From positions 1-64,000 of the forward strand of contig JBBJMP010000027.1 in NCBI GenBank assembly GCA_037718865.1: DNA of 64,000 nt, written 5' to 3'. The translations under genes and the position numbers were made by a program. The notes under the pieces were generated by a model. It saw only the letters and a program-made list of their open reading frames with translations, had not been told where the DNA came from and did not search any database. Positions 27,562-36,562 of this stretch are shown piece by piece. Within the stretch, counting starts at the first letter, position 1. Each line of letters starts with the position of its first letter. This stretch comes from JADCRZ01 sp037718865 (lineage in GTDB: Bacteria > Bacteroidota > Bacteroidia > Chitinophagales > Chitinophagaceae).

Positions 27562-28508
27562 AACAGTTCTTCATATTCTTCACCTTCCAGTGATGGATCT
27601 TCGGCTTCCGGCAAGTAGGGCAGGAACTGGTCCTCGGAGCTTATAACTTCTCCGGTATTTTCCAGGCCTTCATCTAATCCTGCATTTTCGAAGTTGTCAA
27701 AAAGCGAAGTGTATGCGGCAGCCTGAACCCCATTAATCATTCTGGTCCAATCAAATCCGGGACCTATATCCCACTTCCCGTTAACCCGGTAATTGACATG
27801 CGACACAATCCCTTTGAACGTCAGTACATCCTGGGTGGCCTCGTATCGTTTAGGCTCAGGTAAAAACTGGCGGGGTATACTAAATTGGCCTGTAAGGTAC
27901 CGGAGCAGGATGATCAAACTATCATATTGCGCATCAGTGCAGGTTGCATAGTATGATTGTTGACGGAATGGCGTCTCGATTTTTTTATACGCTGCTGTAT
28001 CTGCCAAAGAACAATAAATATCGGCAGCGCCTGGGTTACCATTTTTGTCTTTTTGACGGGAGTAATAGGTCTCCAGGTTTCCGTTTTTTTCTGTAAGATA
28101 ACCATAGTTTGACAGCTCTATTCCTATCGTAACTTTATCCTGTGCATTACCTGTGTTGGTATTACCGATCCCCAATCCGATATGGCCCGACCAAAATTTT
28201 GAAGGAAAAAGTTGATAGATCAATCCGGTTCTTCCTATTAAGAATGGTACAGAAACACGATAGTCGTTCCGGGTAAGTGCCCCGAGGTCTGAACGTATGT
28301 GTCCTGCAGTGAAATGCAATACAATCCGCTGCTTTGGATGCTCGACGGCCTGATAGTATTTAGACCGGTTCTTGGGGGTTGTGAATAATCCTCTAAGAGT
28401 GAGGCTTGCATCTTTTACAGGAATGGAGAATTTGCGAAATTCATATTCACCGTTATTTCCGGTTTTAAATACAGTTTCTTCAAGCGTGTTCAGGGAGGTG
28501 AAGTTCAT
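27558..28508 (-). CDS. N-acetylmuramoyl-L-alanine amidase (Amidase_2), no signal peptide
   Basis: A 316-residue protein with an Amidase_2 (zinc) domain. Zinc and catalytic residues fit H65 in IVLHFTAGH, a GIELSNYG strand with E131, and the later histidine and aspartate in VSHVNYRVNGKWDIGPGFDW. The enzyme cuts the bond between muramic acid and the peptide stem. No signal peptide is present, so it would stay in the cytoplasm unless released by lysis or another route. The acidic C-terminal 40 residues look disordered. It is the last gene of the four-gene operon with the trypsin, SLOG and patatin genes (89-base gap), which suggests a cell-wall-cutting effector. Confidence 0.82.
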   Translation of the reverse strand: MNFTSLNTLEETVFKTGNNGEYEFRKFSIPVKDASLTLRGLFTTPKNRSKYYQAVEHPKQRIVLHFTAGHIRSDLGALTRNDYRVSVPFLIGRTGLIYQLFPSKFWSGHIGLGIGNTNTGNAQDKVTIGIELSNYGYLTEKNGNLETYYSRQKDKNGNPGAADIYCSLADTAAYKKIETPFRQQSYYATCTDAQYDSLIILLRYLTGQFSIPRQFLPEPKRYEATQDVLTFKGIVSHVNYRVNGKWDIGPGFDWTRMINGVQAAAYTSLFDNFENAGLDEGLENTGEVISSEDQFLPYLPEAEDPSLEGEEYEELF

Positions 28509-28597
28509 GGCGATTGTTTGAAGTTTAACAGACAGGATTTATTTTAATATGTCATAATCATTGGATGTTTATTTTTAGTGCAACATTAAGAAGGTGG

Positions 28598-30271
28598 TCA
28601 GGTAGTTGGCGAAAGCAGGGATTGACGAAATTTTTTGATAATCGTTTGTATCCATATACCCTCATTGGCTTCATAAACTCCTTCTTTGCTATTCAGCTTT
28701 TTCATATTTTTTTTACCTGAATGATGCAATCCAACCAGTTCCCATTGCTGATTAAATACCGGGCTTCCCGAACTGCCGGGTTCCGTTGGTGTTCTGTAAT
28801 GAATAAACGGATCCTGGCAATCCAGTAATAGATTATCCTGCATGGAAAATTGAAGACCTCCCCCTTTTGGATGTCCTATCACGTAGAGTCTCGGATTTAA
28901 CAGTGAATCACTATTGGCAACTGGCAGCAGGGTTGAAATGGTGATAGGTGTTACATCTTTGGTCATCTTATTCAACCGGTCGAGATCTTCTGGACGAAAA
29001 CGAATGATAGTAACATCCAGCTCCATCGGGGGCGAATAGAAAAGTATAGAACCAACTTTGAATTCTTCATCCCTGTTAAGCGCTTCAAAAATGACTATAG
29101 CTTCCTGGGGATGCAGTGAGCCGAGGTTCATTCGCATAACCGGATCTTCACTGATTACGTGTGCATTGGTAACCAGCATTAGTTCATTTCCCAGGCTTTC
29201 ATGCAGCTCCCGTCCGCTCACCAGAAATCCGGTACCATCTCCTTTTTGCGTAACCTTACCAATCCTGGCTACTGCTTCGCAGCGCAGGTAGCCGGTTTTA
29301 TAAGATTTAAAATCGATAAAGATATTATTACCAAAATTTTTTTCAAACGGTAGACCTTCCTGTTTATGTTTTCGTATTTCGGAGGCATCCAGCACTACAG
29401 TACCTCCCTGCCGTTTCAACAGCTCACTCCTGAGAATGGATAACACCCGCTTACCCGCTTCGGAATCAGTATCCAGTTGCCAGACCTCCTCAAACTGCCT
29501 GAGCGTGCTACCCAATTCAAAGGCATCACATCCCCTGTCTGACGCATAGTAGGCTGTCCACTTTTCGGCTTCTTTTGGCAAATTCAGTGCGATACAGGCT
29601 TCTGCGGCAATCGCATAGTCCCAGGTCTCTGCCTTTTTTTCGTCATCCTTTTCTTCAATCAATTTCAGTATTTCCCTGGCAAGCACCCTGTAATCCGGAT
29701 ATCCTGTTAACGGAATACCGTCAGTCTCTGCTCTGTTCAGTAAGGCTACTGTATTGATGCCATGCCAAAGAAACTGATTGGGATCCGACCGGTAAACCGT
29801 GTAGTATGACTGGAGGGCCTGTGTTAAAAATGCACTGTTATGTGCGTTCAGTTTGGCAACGTTTACATATAACTGTTTGTACAGTCGCCCGATCAATCCC
29901 TCAGCCTCAATGCGTTCGGTTTTAACTTCTGCATTTTCAGGCAGTATACTGTTGCTGTCTGTGCTTAGATTTTTTAGTATGGCAAAAGCTGCACTATAGT
30001 TGCCTGAATCAATGAGTGACTGGGCGTATTGTCGGTAGATCTTAAACGAATGCCTGCCGGTAAATATCAAAGCATCAGCAACCTTTTGCATCCAGTCAAA
30101 CATCCTTTTGTTGCGAAGAAGCTGCAAAATTTTTTCAGCCTGTTTTTTATCAAAAGGTTCGTTTGTCTGATAAAGAAAGGTGATCAGTGCATTACAAACC
30201 AGGGCCGCTCCCTCTTTATCGAAAGCTGCCAATTTATCTTCAAGAGCAGATCTGAATTCGTTTGGTGTCAT
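28598..30271 (-). CDS. TPR-like helical domain fused to trypsin-like serine protease
   Basis: A 557-residue cytoplasmic protein. Residues 1-290 are alpha-helical repeats of TPR type (for example SGNYSAAFAILKNLS, ALQSYYTVYRSDPNQFLWHGIN). Residues 335-550 are a trypsin-like protease: H371 in VTNAHVIS, D419 in ELDVTII, S501 in EPGSSGSPVF. The oxyanion and substrate-pocket motif GHPKGGGLQFS is present. Such TPR-protease fusions occur in bacterial conflict systems, where a sensed signal turns on proteolysis. It starts 32 bases after the SLOG gene and belongs to the same operon. The cleavage target is unknown; a neighbouring operon product is one possibility. Confidence 0.85.
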   Translation of the reverse strand: MTPNEFRSALEDKLAAFDKEGAALVCNALITFLYQTNEPFDKKQAEKILQLLRNKRMFDWMQKVADALIFTGRHSFKIYRQYAQSLIDSGNYSAAFAILKNLSTDSNSILPENAEVKTERIEAEGLIGRLYKQLYVNVAKLNAHNSAFLTQALQSYYTVYRSDPNQFLWHGINTVALLNRAETDGIPLTGYPDYRVLAREILKLIEEKDDEKKAETWDYAIAAEACIALNLPKEAEKWTAYYASDRGCDAFELGSTLRQFEEVWQLDTDSEAGKRVLSILRSELLKRQGGTVVLDASEIRKHKQEGLPFEKNFGNNIFIDFKSYKTGYLRCEAVARIGKVTQKGDGTGFLVSGRELHESLGNELMLVTNAHVISEDPVMRMNLGSLHPQEAIVIFEALNRDEEFKVGSILFYSPPMELDVTIIRFRPEDLDRLNKMTKDVTPITISTLLPVANSDSLLNPRLYVIGHPKGGGLQFSMQDNLLLDCQDPFIHYRTPTEPGSSGSPVFNQQWELVGLHHSGKKNMKKLNSKEGVYEANEGIWIQTIIKKFRQSLLSPTT

Positions 30272-30303
30272 AAGAAAAGAAATTGTTATGGCTTATATCC
30301 TGA

Positions 30304-32337
30304 CTATTCTATGCCAATTTCAATCGTCTTGGCTCCCCTTGCATTTGCCTCCCTGACCATATGTTCTGTTCCCCCAGGCCCATCTCCGCCCTTACCGTTC
30401 CATAAGGCAATCAGGGTCATGTGCAATCCGCCATTGTCCAGACCCTGGTTCAGCATCCAGAGGTTATTGCGCTCCCAGATGGTATAATCTTTTTTATATT
30501 TTAACCAATTTGGAAGCTCTTTGGTTTGCGATAACACCTGCCAGGGTAGTTTCAGGAATAGGCGGTCAAACCTTTCTACCCATGCCGGGCCTGCAAAGGC
30601 TACAGATTCGCCTACAAATTGATCCCTCGGAACTGCCAGGTACAAATCTGTTTTAATACCCAGTTCTTCACATACCTCATGAAACAAGATATCTCCTCCG
30701 CTGGCACCTCCCGCTAAACCGGTTAAAGTACCCTTTACTTTTTCCTGTTCCTGCCTGACGATTTCCTTGATAGCTTTTTTTACCTCTTCTTCTTTTTCAG
30801 GTGGAAAGCGGGGTTCTTTTCTTCCGGGCTGATCGATCATATGGCCCGTAAATAAAAGGGTATGAACTTTTGTTTTGCCACCGCCAAATGAAATGGGAGG
30901 TAAAGCCTCGAGCGCAGCCTGAATGTTAGCCTTTGCCACGCCGAGCTGTTGATAAATAAGCAGCTGGCGCACAGTGGCATCAAGGTTAAGGTTGTTGGCG
31001 TCTCTCAGAGCATTTTGATAAGTTAGCTTAACGCGGGCGGGCCTGGTTTCCGTAAGGCAAATAAAATCTGCTTCGGTAATTTTTAGCCAGTAATAATCTT
31101 TATGTTCTTTGTCAATTGTTTTTTTCCCGGCTTCAATTGAAATGAAAACAGATTGCTTCAGGACCTTAAGCCTTTCCTTTAGTGCGTTGATCCTTTGTGT
31201 GGCCAGATCCTGTGAATCGAAGAGCAGCTCCCAGATCTCGGGGTATTGCTCTGCGAGCGTGATCATTATCGTTAAAAGTCCTAATGTATTGATGCCTGCA
31301 TAATAATGATTCAGGCATTCCATAAATCCCTGCTCATAGGTCTCAAAGGCTTGGATAAGGTATGCGGATCCGATCGCTGCAGACGGGCGGTCGGCTTCAG
31401 GTAAATATTTCCACGATTCCAGCCACAAAACTTTGGCGTTGCGGGCCTTAAGCGCATAAAATTCCGCCCTTTGCCAGGGGGTAAGTTCTTTTTGTTCAGA
31501 CAGCAGGTTCCCAATAGCGATATTCGAGCTTTCAAATAATGCTTCACCTTGTTGTGGGTTGGATGCGATCTCTGCTTCCGCCAGTCGCTGATAGATAGTT
31601 GCGAGGCGATCATTTGCCTGCAGATCGTTCTTTTTATAACGGATGATTTTTTCCCAGACAATACGTGCCGGCTCCAGGCAACGAACCTCGTAAAGCGCTT
31701 CTCCAATTTTACGTAGTCCGGGTATATACCAGGGGAAGCCGGAAATCTCCGAAGCCATCATGGCCAGTTTAGCCGCATTTTTCTGAGCAGTAGTAATCCT
31801 AAGATCCACTTCAAAATCTTCAGGAATCGCCAAAAACCTTTCAGGGTCTTGGGATTCCAGCTTATCCAACGCCTTAAAAACAGGACTATCATTCCGGTTG
31901 GCTTTAATTGTTTCATCAAGAGCCTGAACCAGCTCTGCAATGGAAGAGGATGGTTCATCTTTTTTATAAGTAATGTATCTAAATCCAAGAATATCAAATG
32001 GCGTTTCATCAAAGCCTGGACACTTTATGAGAACCGTTCGCTTATCGCGTAAAGCGTGTCTGATGCCCAATTCGTAAAAAACATTAGCGTTATGGATAGA
32101 GAGGTCTGCAATAACCAGGTCGGCTACTAAAAGCAGCGAGAACATGTCCTCATGAATGCTGCCGGACTCAAAGATTAGCCCTGTAGTGCCACCGGTTAGT
32201 CCTACCTTTTTCAGCGCAGGCATCATCAGTTCTTCCTGAACAAGATCGAAATTGAATTCTACCGTCACCTGGTTTCCAGCGGTGTCCTTTTGCAGGACTT
32301 TCCTGTTGCCAAAGGGGCGAACAATGAAGACGTCCAT
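30304..32337 (-). CDS. NDT-like / TPR / SLOG multidomain sensor (DUF4071-type)
   Basis: A 677-residue cytoplasmic protein. Residues 1-145 form a nucleoside-deoxyribosyltransferase- or TIR-like Rossmann fold (MDVFIVRPFG, then ADLVIADLSIHNANVFYELG). Residues about 185-480 are TPR-like helices of the DUF4071 (TRAFs-binding) group. Residues about 491-676 are SLOG-type: LLFTGHMIDQPGR, GLAGGASGGDILFHE, YLAVPRDQFVGESV and the terminal LIALWNGKGGDGPGGTEH. SLOG and NDT-like domains are predicted to bind or make nucleotide signals in prokaryotic immunity. It sits between patatin and protease genes, consistent with a sensor controlling two effectors. Function is inferred. Confidence 0.82.
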   Translation of the reverse strand: MDVFIVRPFGNRKVLQKDTAGNQVTVEFNFDLVQEELMMPALKKVGLTGGTTGLIFESGSIHEDMFSLLLVADLVIADLSIHNANVFYELGIRHALRDKRTVLIKCPGFDETPFDILGFRYITYKKDEPSSSIAELVQALDETIKANRNDSPVFKALDKLESQDPERFLAIPEDFEVDLRITTAQKNAAKLAMMASEISGFPWYIPGLRKIGEALYEVRCLEPARIVWEKIIRYKKNDLQANDRLATIYQRLAEAEIASNPQQGEALFESSNIAIGNLLSEQKELTPWQRAEFYALKARNAKVLWLESWKYLPEADRPSAAIGSAYLIQAFETYEQGFMECLNHYYAGINTLGLLTIMITLAEQYPEIWELLFDSQDLATQRINALKERLKVLKQSVFISIEAGKKTIDKEHKDYYWLKITEADFICLTETRPARVKLTYQNALRDANNLNLDATVRQLLIYQQLGVAKANIQAALEALPPISFGGGKTKVHTLLFTGHMIDQPGRKEPRFPPEKEEEVKKAIKEIVRQEQEKVKGTLTGLAGGASGGDILFHEVCEELGIKTDLYLAVPRDQFVGESVAFAGPAWVERFDRLFLKLPWQVLSQTKELPNWLKYKKDYTIWERNNLWMLNQGLDNGGLHMTLIALWNGKGGDGPGGTEHMVREANARGAKTIEIGIE

Positions 32338-32411
32338 ATGTTTTAATAAATTTATTAAATGATGAAATGAGGTGACTACGTATGATCATTTACGTTACCT
32401 TTATTTATCGA

Positions 32412-33590
32412 TCATACAGGTATCTCTTTCAAATCGAAAACATCCGGTAAATGATTGCTACTTACATACTGCCTCGCAGCCGCTACTCCTATCTGTATAA
32501 GCAAATCTACATTCTCCGGAAGGTCCATGTTCATCAAACTTGAAATCTTTACGTCACTAAGGTCGGTGATGCCGATTGAATCCAATTCATTTTTCACCAC
32601 TTCAACATTGTATCGCAAGTAGCTGAATGCTTTGCCTCCATGTATCGCATCATCACTAAGGTTATCAATTTCAGAATCAATTTTTCTCAACGGACCCGTT
32701 CCAGTTCCAATAAAGTGCATCATCATTTCTACCAGTTCGTTCGCATCACTCATAAACTGTTCAGGCGCTAATTTGGCTATGTCGAGAAGATTGGGATCGT
32801 TCCATTTTTGACCGATAAGTTTTTTACTCCTTCTTCCTGTTCCTATCGACACGATCAACATATCCTTTTCTCCTGTTTCCCATCTTAAATTAAACCCCTT
32901 TAGTGTAGCTACCAGAAACAGTTGCAGTGAAGGGTTATTCATCATGCTCATGCCACCGTCTACGAAAACACCTTCCTGGCCCAAACCAACATCGATAATT
33001 TCAGGTTCGAAAAAACTGGGAGCCGCAGTGCTTGCCCGGACAATATCCCGGATAAAAAACCGGTTTTGCTTAAAGTATTTTGCCTCCGGATTATTGGTCA
33101 CCGGCCAGGTACTGCAGGTATCAAGCCGTTTTGCTACTACGCATAACCCTGTCTTATTTGTATTGTCTCCCAAACGGGCATCGCCGAATATTTTTTGCAG
33201 TTCATCCTTAAGGGGTTTTGAATCATACTTTCTGTTCGTATAAATTCTTTTTCCGAACAAATTGAACCCATTCCGGTCACTGAATATTCTACCACCGAGG
33301 CTTATATACATTTCTTTAATTTCTGCGGCAGAATAGCCTCCCACAGCCAGTAACGCCGCAATAATAGCTCCGGTACTGGTACCGCCAATGAGATCAAAAT
33401 AATGATGGAGCCTGAACTTATCTTTGTTCATTATGCCTAGTTTATCATGCCTTTCAGCAAGAATACGTTCAATTTCTTCTAAAAACCCCACTGTTAGTGC
33501 CCCACGGATACCTCCTCCATCTAACGATAAGATTTTTTTTGGCCCTTTGGCCTTAAGCCTTTTTTGCAGTGATTCTGAAATTTCTGGCAT
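32412..33590 (-). CDS. Patatin-like phospholipase
   Basis: A 392-residue patatin-type lipid acyl hydrolase. The oxyanion motif is GGGIRG (25-30), the nucleophile S72 lies in GTSTG, and the catalytic D211 in DGGMSMMNNP. Patatin effectors such as CapV kill infected cells by degrading membrane phospholipids. No signal peptide, so it acts from the cytoplasm. It is the first gene of a four-gene operon with the SLOG sensor, protease and amidase. The gap to the next gene is 74 bases. A housekeeping lipid role is possible but is not what this neighbourhood suggests. Confidence 0.88.
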   Translation of the reverse strand: MPEISESLQKRLKAKGPKKILSLDGGGIRGALTVGFLEEIERILAERHDKLGIMNKDKFRLHHYFDLIGGTSTGAIIAALLAVGGYSAAEIKEMYISLGGRIFSDRNGFNLFGKRIYTNRKYDSKPLKDELQKIFGDARLGDNTNKTGLCVVAKRLDTCSTWPVTNNPEAKYFKQNRFFIRDIVRASTAAPSFFEPEIIDVGLGQEGVFVDGGMSMMNNPSLQLFLVATLKGFNLRWETGEKDMLIVSIGTGRRSKKLIGQKWNDPNLLDIAKLAPEQFMSDANELVEMMMHFIGTGTGPLRKIDSEIDNLSDDAIHGGKAFSYLRYNVEVVKNELDSIGITDLSDVKISSLMNMDLPENVDLLIQIGVAAARQYVSSNHLPDVFDLKEIPV

Positions 33591-33959
33591 GTGTAACTTT
33601 TTTAATGATTAATAAGCCGTACAGTTATATTTTGTTTAGATCAGTTGCATAATATAGCATATGCAGGCAGCTGCTATTGTCCAATCCAGAGGTGAAATCT
33701 GAAAAATGTAATGATTAATTAGAGTAGGAAGGAAGGCAATTCACAGGATGGTATTGGATAGTAATATAAGCATTAGTTGGAATTGATGCAAGTCCCAGCG
33801 AAAATTATATTTTGATTGCATTTCAGGGTTGTGTCTTCAATGTATTATTTTTACATAAAGTATATTGTACAGCCTGATTATCAACTCAGACAAATTTTTA
33901 ATACCATTGGAGAATGACATATTATTTTCAGAGAGACAACGCTTCAATCAAATCTGGCT
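33591..33959. other. Intergenic region upstream of the patatin operon
   Basis: An AT-rich gap that must hold the operon promoter on the minus strand. No convincing TAnnTTTG at a standard -33 spacing, tRNA, repeat or palindrome was found. Confidence 0.4.
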
Positions 33960-34169
33960 TTGGATATTTTGTTGGGAGTAAATGGAATATTTATTTTCGG
34001 ACTTGCCAGGCAGTTATTTTTTGAACAACAATTTGGCGACAGACCCATGTCAAACCTGGGACTTATTATTACAACAGCATTGACGACGCTGCTGTCACTG
34101 TTGTTTTGGGTTAAAGATGAGGCTACAGCAGTTTTGAAGCAGCTCGGGCGTTGGACTGTAGATGAATAA
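33960..34169 (+). CDS. Possible small two-helix membrane protein
   Basis: A 69-residue frame with two hydrophobic stretches (ILLGVNGIFIFGLARQLFF and LGLIITTALTTLLSLLFWV). The only upstream start is TTG at 33960; the first ATG would delete the first helix. It is divergent from the patatin operon. It may be a genuine short membrane protein or the end of a decayed gene. I do not recognise it. Confidence 0.35.
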   Translation: MDILLGVNGIFIFGLARQLFFEQQFGDRPMSNLGLIITTALTTLLSLLFWVKDEATAVLKQLGRWTVDE

Positions 34170-34231
34170 GGGAGGCTATAGTGAAGGAGAAACTGGTTTA
34201 ATCAAAGCTGTGAGTTACACCTCTACGCAGT

Positions 34232-35224
34232 TTATATGCATGAAGCTTCGAGGATAGAGATCCCTGCACGTGTTTCGATCTCTTGCTCCAAAGAAAATCC
34301 GGTTGCCTGAAATAAATCTTCGTATTCTTCCCTGGTCCGTTGCCGCCCACCCAGCAAAGTCAACATGTGTATATCTAACGTCTTTGACCAGTCAGGGCCC
34401 GCGTGATCAGGAACGATTGTTTCTAATAAAAAAAGCTTTGCGTGAGATGGCGCTGCCTTTCTGATTGCTTTTAGAATTGCAACAGCCTCATCGTTTGCCC
34501 AGTCGTGAATTACTTCCATTACCAGGTAAGCTTCGCAAGCAGGAAACCTGTCCTTAAAGAAATCTCCCGGCTGTAAGGTGAGCCGCTCTGAAGCAAGCCC
34601 TGACGCCTCATTGATTACGTGCGGTAGATCAAATAAAACTCCTGTTGCGGCGGGAGCTGAATCAAGTATAGCCTTTAGCAGGTGACCACGTCCACCACCA
34701 ATATCAGCAAATGAACTAAATTTTGAAAAGTCATACGCAGCTAAAATTCCATAAAGCTGACCTTGTGCTTTGGCAGCCATTGCTTCATTAAAAATGCAGC
34801 TATCTTCCGGATGTTCGGCAAAGTAATTCCAGAACCCGCCCGGGTATGTTTTTTCAACTGCAGGCTGACCAGATTTAACTGTGTCCAGCAAAGCTTCATA
34901 AGAACGCCAGTTTATAGACAATCCAAACATGCGGGCAAAACCCCGCATAGACTGGGGGTGATCACTTCGCAGCAGACGCGAAGCCATGGAATGAGAGAAT
35001 AAATTATCGGTAGATTCAAAGACACCATGGGCAGAAAGAAGTCGCAAAAGTCGTGCAAGTGCATCAGGACTGACATTCACCAGCGATGCCAGCTGCTTAG
35101 CAGTAAGAGGGGTGTCCTCCAAGACGTCAGCAATGCCAAGATCGGCTACTACGTGCAGGCATCTTGGCAAACAATAACCGCCGGCAATCTGCTGAATCGT
35201 ATCAAAAGGATTAGAATTATTCAT
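34232..35224 (-). CDS. SAM-dependent O-methyltransferase
   Basis: A 330-residue class I methyltransferase of the plant-type O-methyltransferase family, from the ATG at 35224. The N-terminal part is a dimerisation winged helix (ADLGIADVLEDTPLTAKQLASL, written here in part). The SAM site is ADIGGGRGHLLKAIL, followed by FDLPHV and the catalytic region MEVIHDWANDEA. Such enzymes methylate phenols or related secondary metabolites. No partner genes for a pathway are nearby. The frame extends to 35284, but the segment before residue 1 here is atypical. Confidence 0.82.
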   Translation of the reverse strand: MNNSNPFDTIQQIAGGYCLPRCLHVVADLGIADVLEDTPLTAKQLASLVNVSPDALARLLRLLSAHGVFESTDNLFSHSMASRLLRSDHPQSMRGFARMFGLSINWRSYEALLDTVKSGQPAVEKTYPGGFWNYFAEHPEDSCIFNEAMAAKAQGQLYGILAAYDFSKFSSFADIGGGRGHLLKAILDSAPAATGVLFDLPHVINEASGLASERLTLQPGDFFKDRFPACEAYLVMEVIHDWANDEAVAILKAIRKAAPSHAKLFLLETIVPDHAGPDWSKTLDIHMLTLLGGRQRTREEYEDLFQATGFSLEQEIETRAGISILEASCI

Positions 35225-35389
35225 GATAGTGTCTTTATAAATTGGTTGTCCACAGGCCGGCTTCCGGGTACAATTAACCAACAATATAATATTAATTTGA
35301 GAATGCCCGTCAATGGGGTGGAATCAAAGTGAAACAATTTGAAATCATACCGCAAAGCTTCTTTATCTTATACCTATTAACAATAGCCG

Positions 35390-36085
35390 ATGAAAATAAT
35401 TGCAATGGGTGATATGCATGGCAGAGATTTCTGGAAATCAATTGCCCATACACAAGCGTTTGACAAGTTGGTATTCCTGGGAGATTACTTTGATTCCTTT
35501 GATATTAGCGCAACAGAGCAAATGAACAATTTCCGGGAAATTATGGCTTACAAAAAAGCCTATCCTGACAAAGTAGTCCTGCTTACTGGTAATCATGATT
35601 TTCATTACTTCCCAGTGGTCATGGGTAATGAAATGTACTCGGGATTCCAGGAGAAGTATGCTTTTCAAATCAGCCATTTGATCGAAGAACATAAGGATTT
35701 GCTGCAGATGTGTTTTAAATGGGAGAGCCACCTGTTCACACATGCAGGAGTAACACATACCTGGTTGAACAATGTTGGGTATGATGAAGAAGAAATAGAA
35801 GTATTTGTGAATGAATTATTCCAATATCAGCCGCGTAAATTCTGTTTCAATGGGAGTGATCCTTATGGAGATGATGTAACACAATCTCCTATCTGGGTAA
35901 GGCCGGCAAGCCTGACGAAAAATGCTTATAAGTACGAAAGTATAAAGCAAGTAGTAGGGCATACTACAGTAAAAAAGCTGACAGTAGAAAAAAACCGGTT
36001 TTATTTTATCGATACCCTGGGTACTTCTCAAGAGTACTTTAGTTTAGCAGATGGGCTTGTAAGTATTAATAAAGTCTTTTCTTAG
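35390..36085 (+). CDS. Calcineurin-like metallophosphoesterase
   Basis: A 231-residue metallophosphoesterase with all core motifs: GDMHGRD at residues 7-13, FLGDYFDSFD, LLTGNHDFHY and FTHAGVTHTW, then VVGHTT near residue 190. These residues bind two metal ions. The substrate, a phosphomonoester or cyclic nucleotide, cannot be told from sequence. It is monocistronic and divergent from the methyltransferase gene. Confidence 0.87.
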   Translation: MKIIAMGDMHGRDFWKSIAHTQAFDKLVFLGDYFDSFDISATEQMNNFREIMAYKKAYPDKVVLLTGNHDFHYFPVVMGNEMYSGFQEKYAFQISHLIEEHKDLLQMCFKWESHLFTHAGVTHTWLNNVGYDEEEIEVFVNELFQYQPRKFCFNGSDPYGDDVTQSPIWVRPASLTKNAYKYESIKQVVGHTTVKKLTVEKNRFYFIDTLGTSQEYFSLADGLVSINKVFS

Positions 36086-36562
36086 CGGAGGCTTATCTTA
36101 ATGATCTCTAACCAGCCATGCAACAACAGGACTACCAAAAGGGGTTATAAAAGCGTTTAATCTTCCCCCCGAAACCTTCTTCTTTGAACGGAGTACTTCT
36201 CCGGTTGACGGATTAATCCATTTTAAATTATAGTTCGTTTTATCATCTGGTAAATCAATTGTTAGTTTCCCGGATTCGCAAAAGATGATGTACCCGGTTC
36301 CTTTTTTTCCCAATACATATTCTTGCAAGTCCGCATGTTTAATTGGCAGCGGGTCCGTTTTGCGGCGTTCTCAAAGAATGTGCTATCCGCGATCTTTGGA
36401 AGATCTGCAAGCGATCCACCGCCAATAAATACGGCCCAGTCTGAAAATTTAATCCCGCGTCGCGAATATACGATCGCCTTTTCAGGATATTTGATATGAA
36501 ACTCATGGACCGTTCGATAGATTTGACTGAAAGAAGATTCCCCCACATCGAGAATACGCGAA

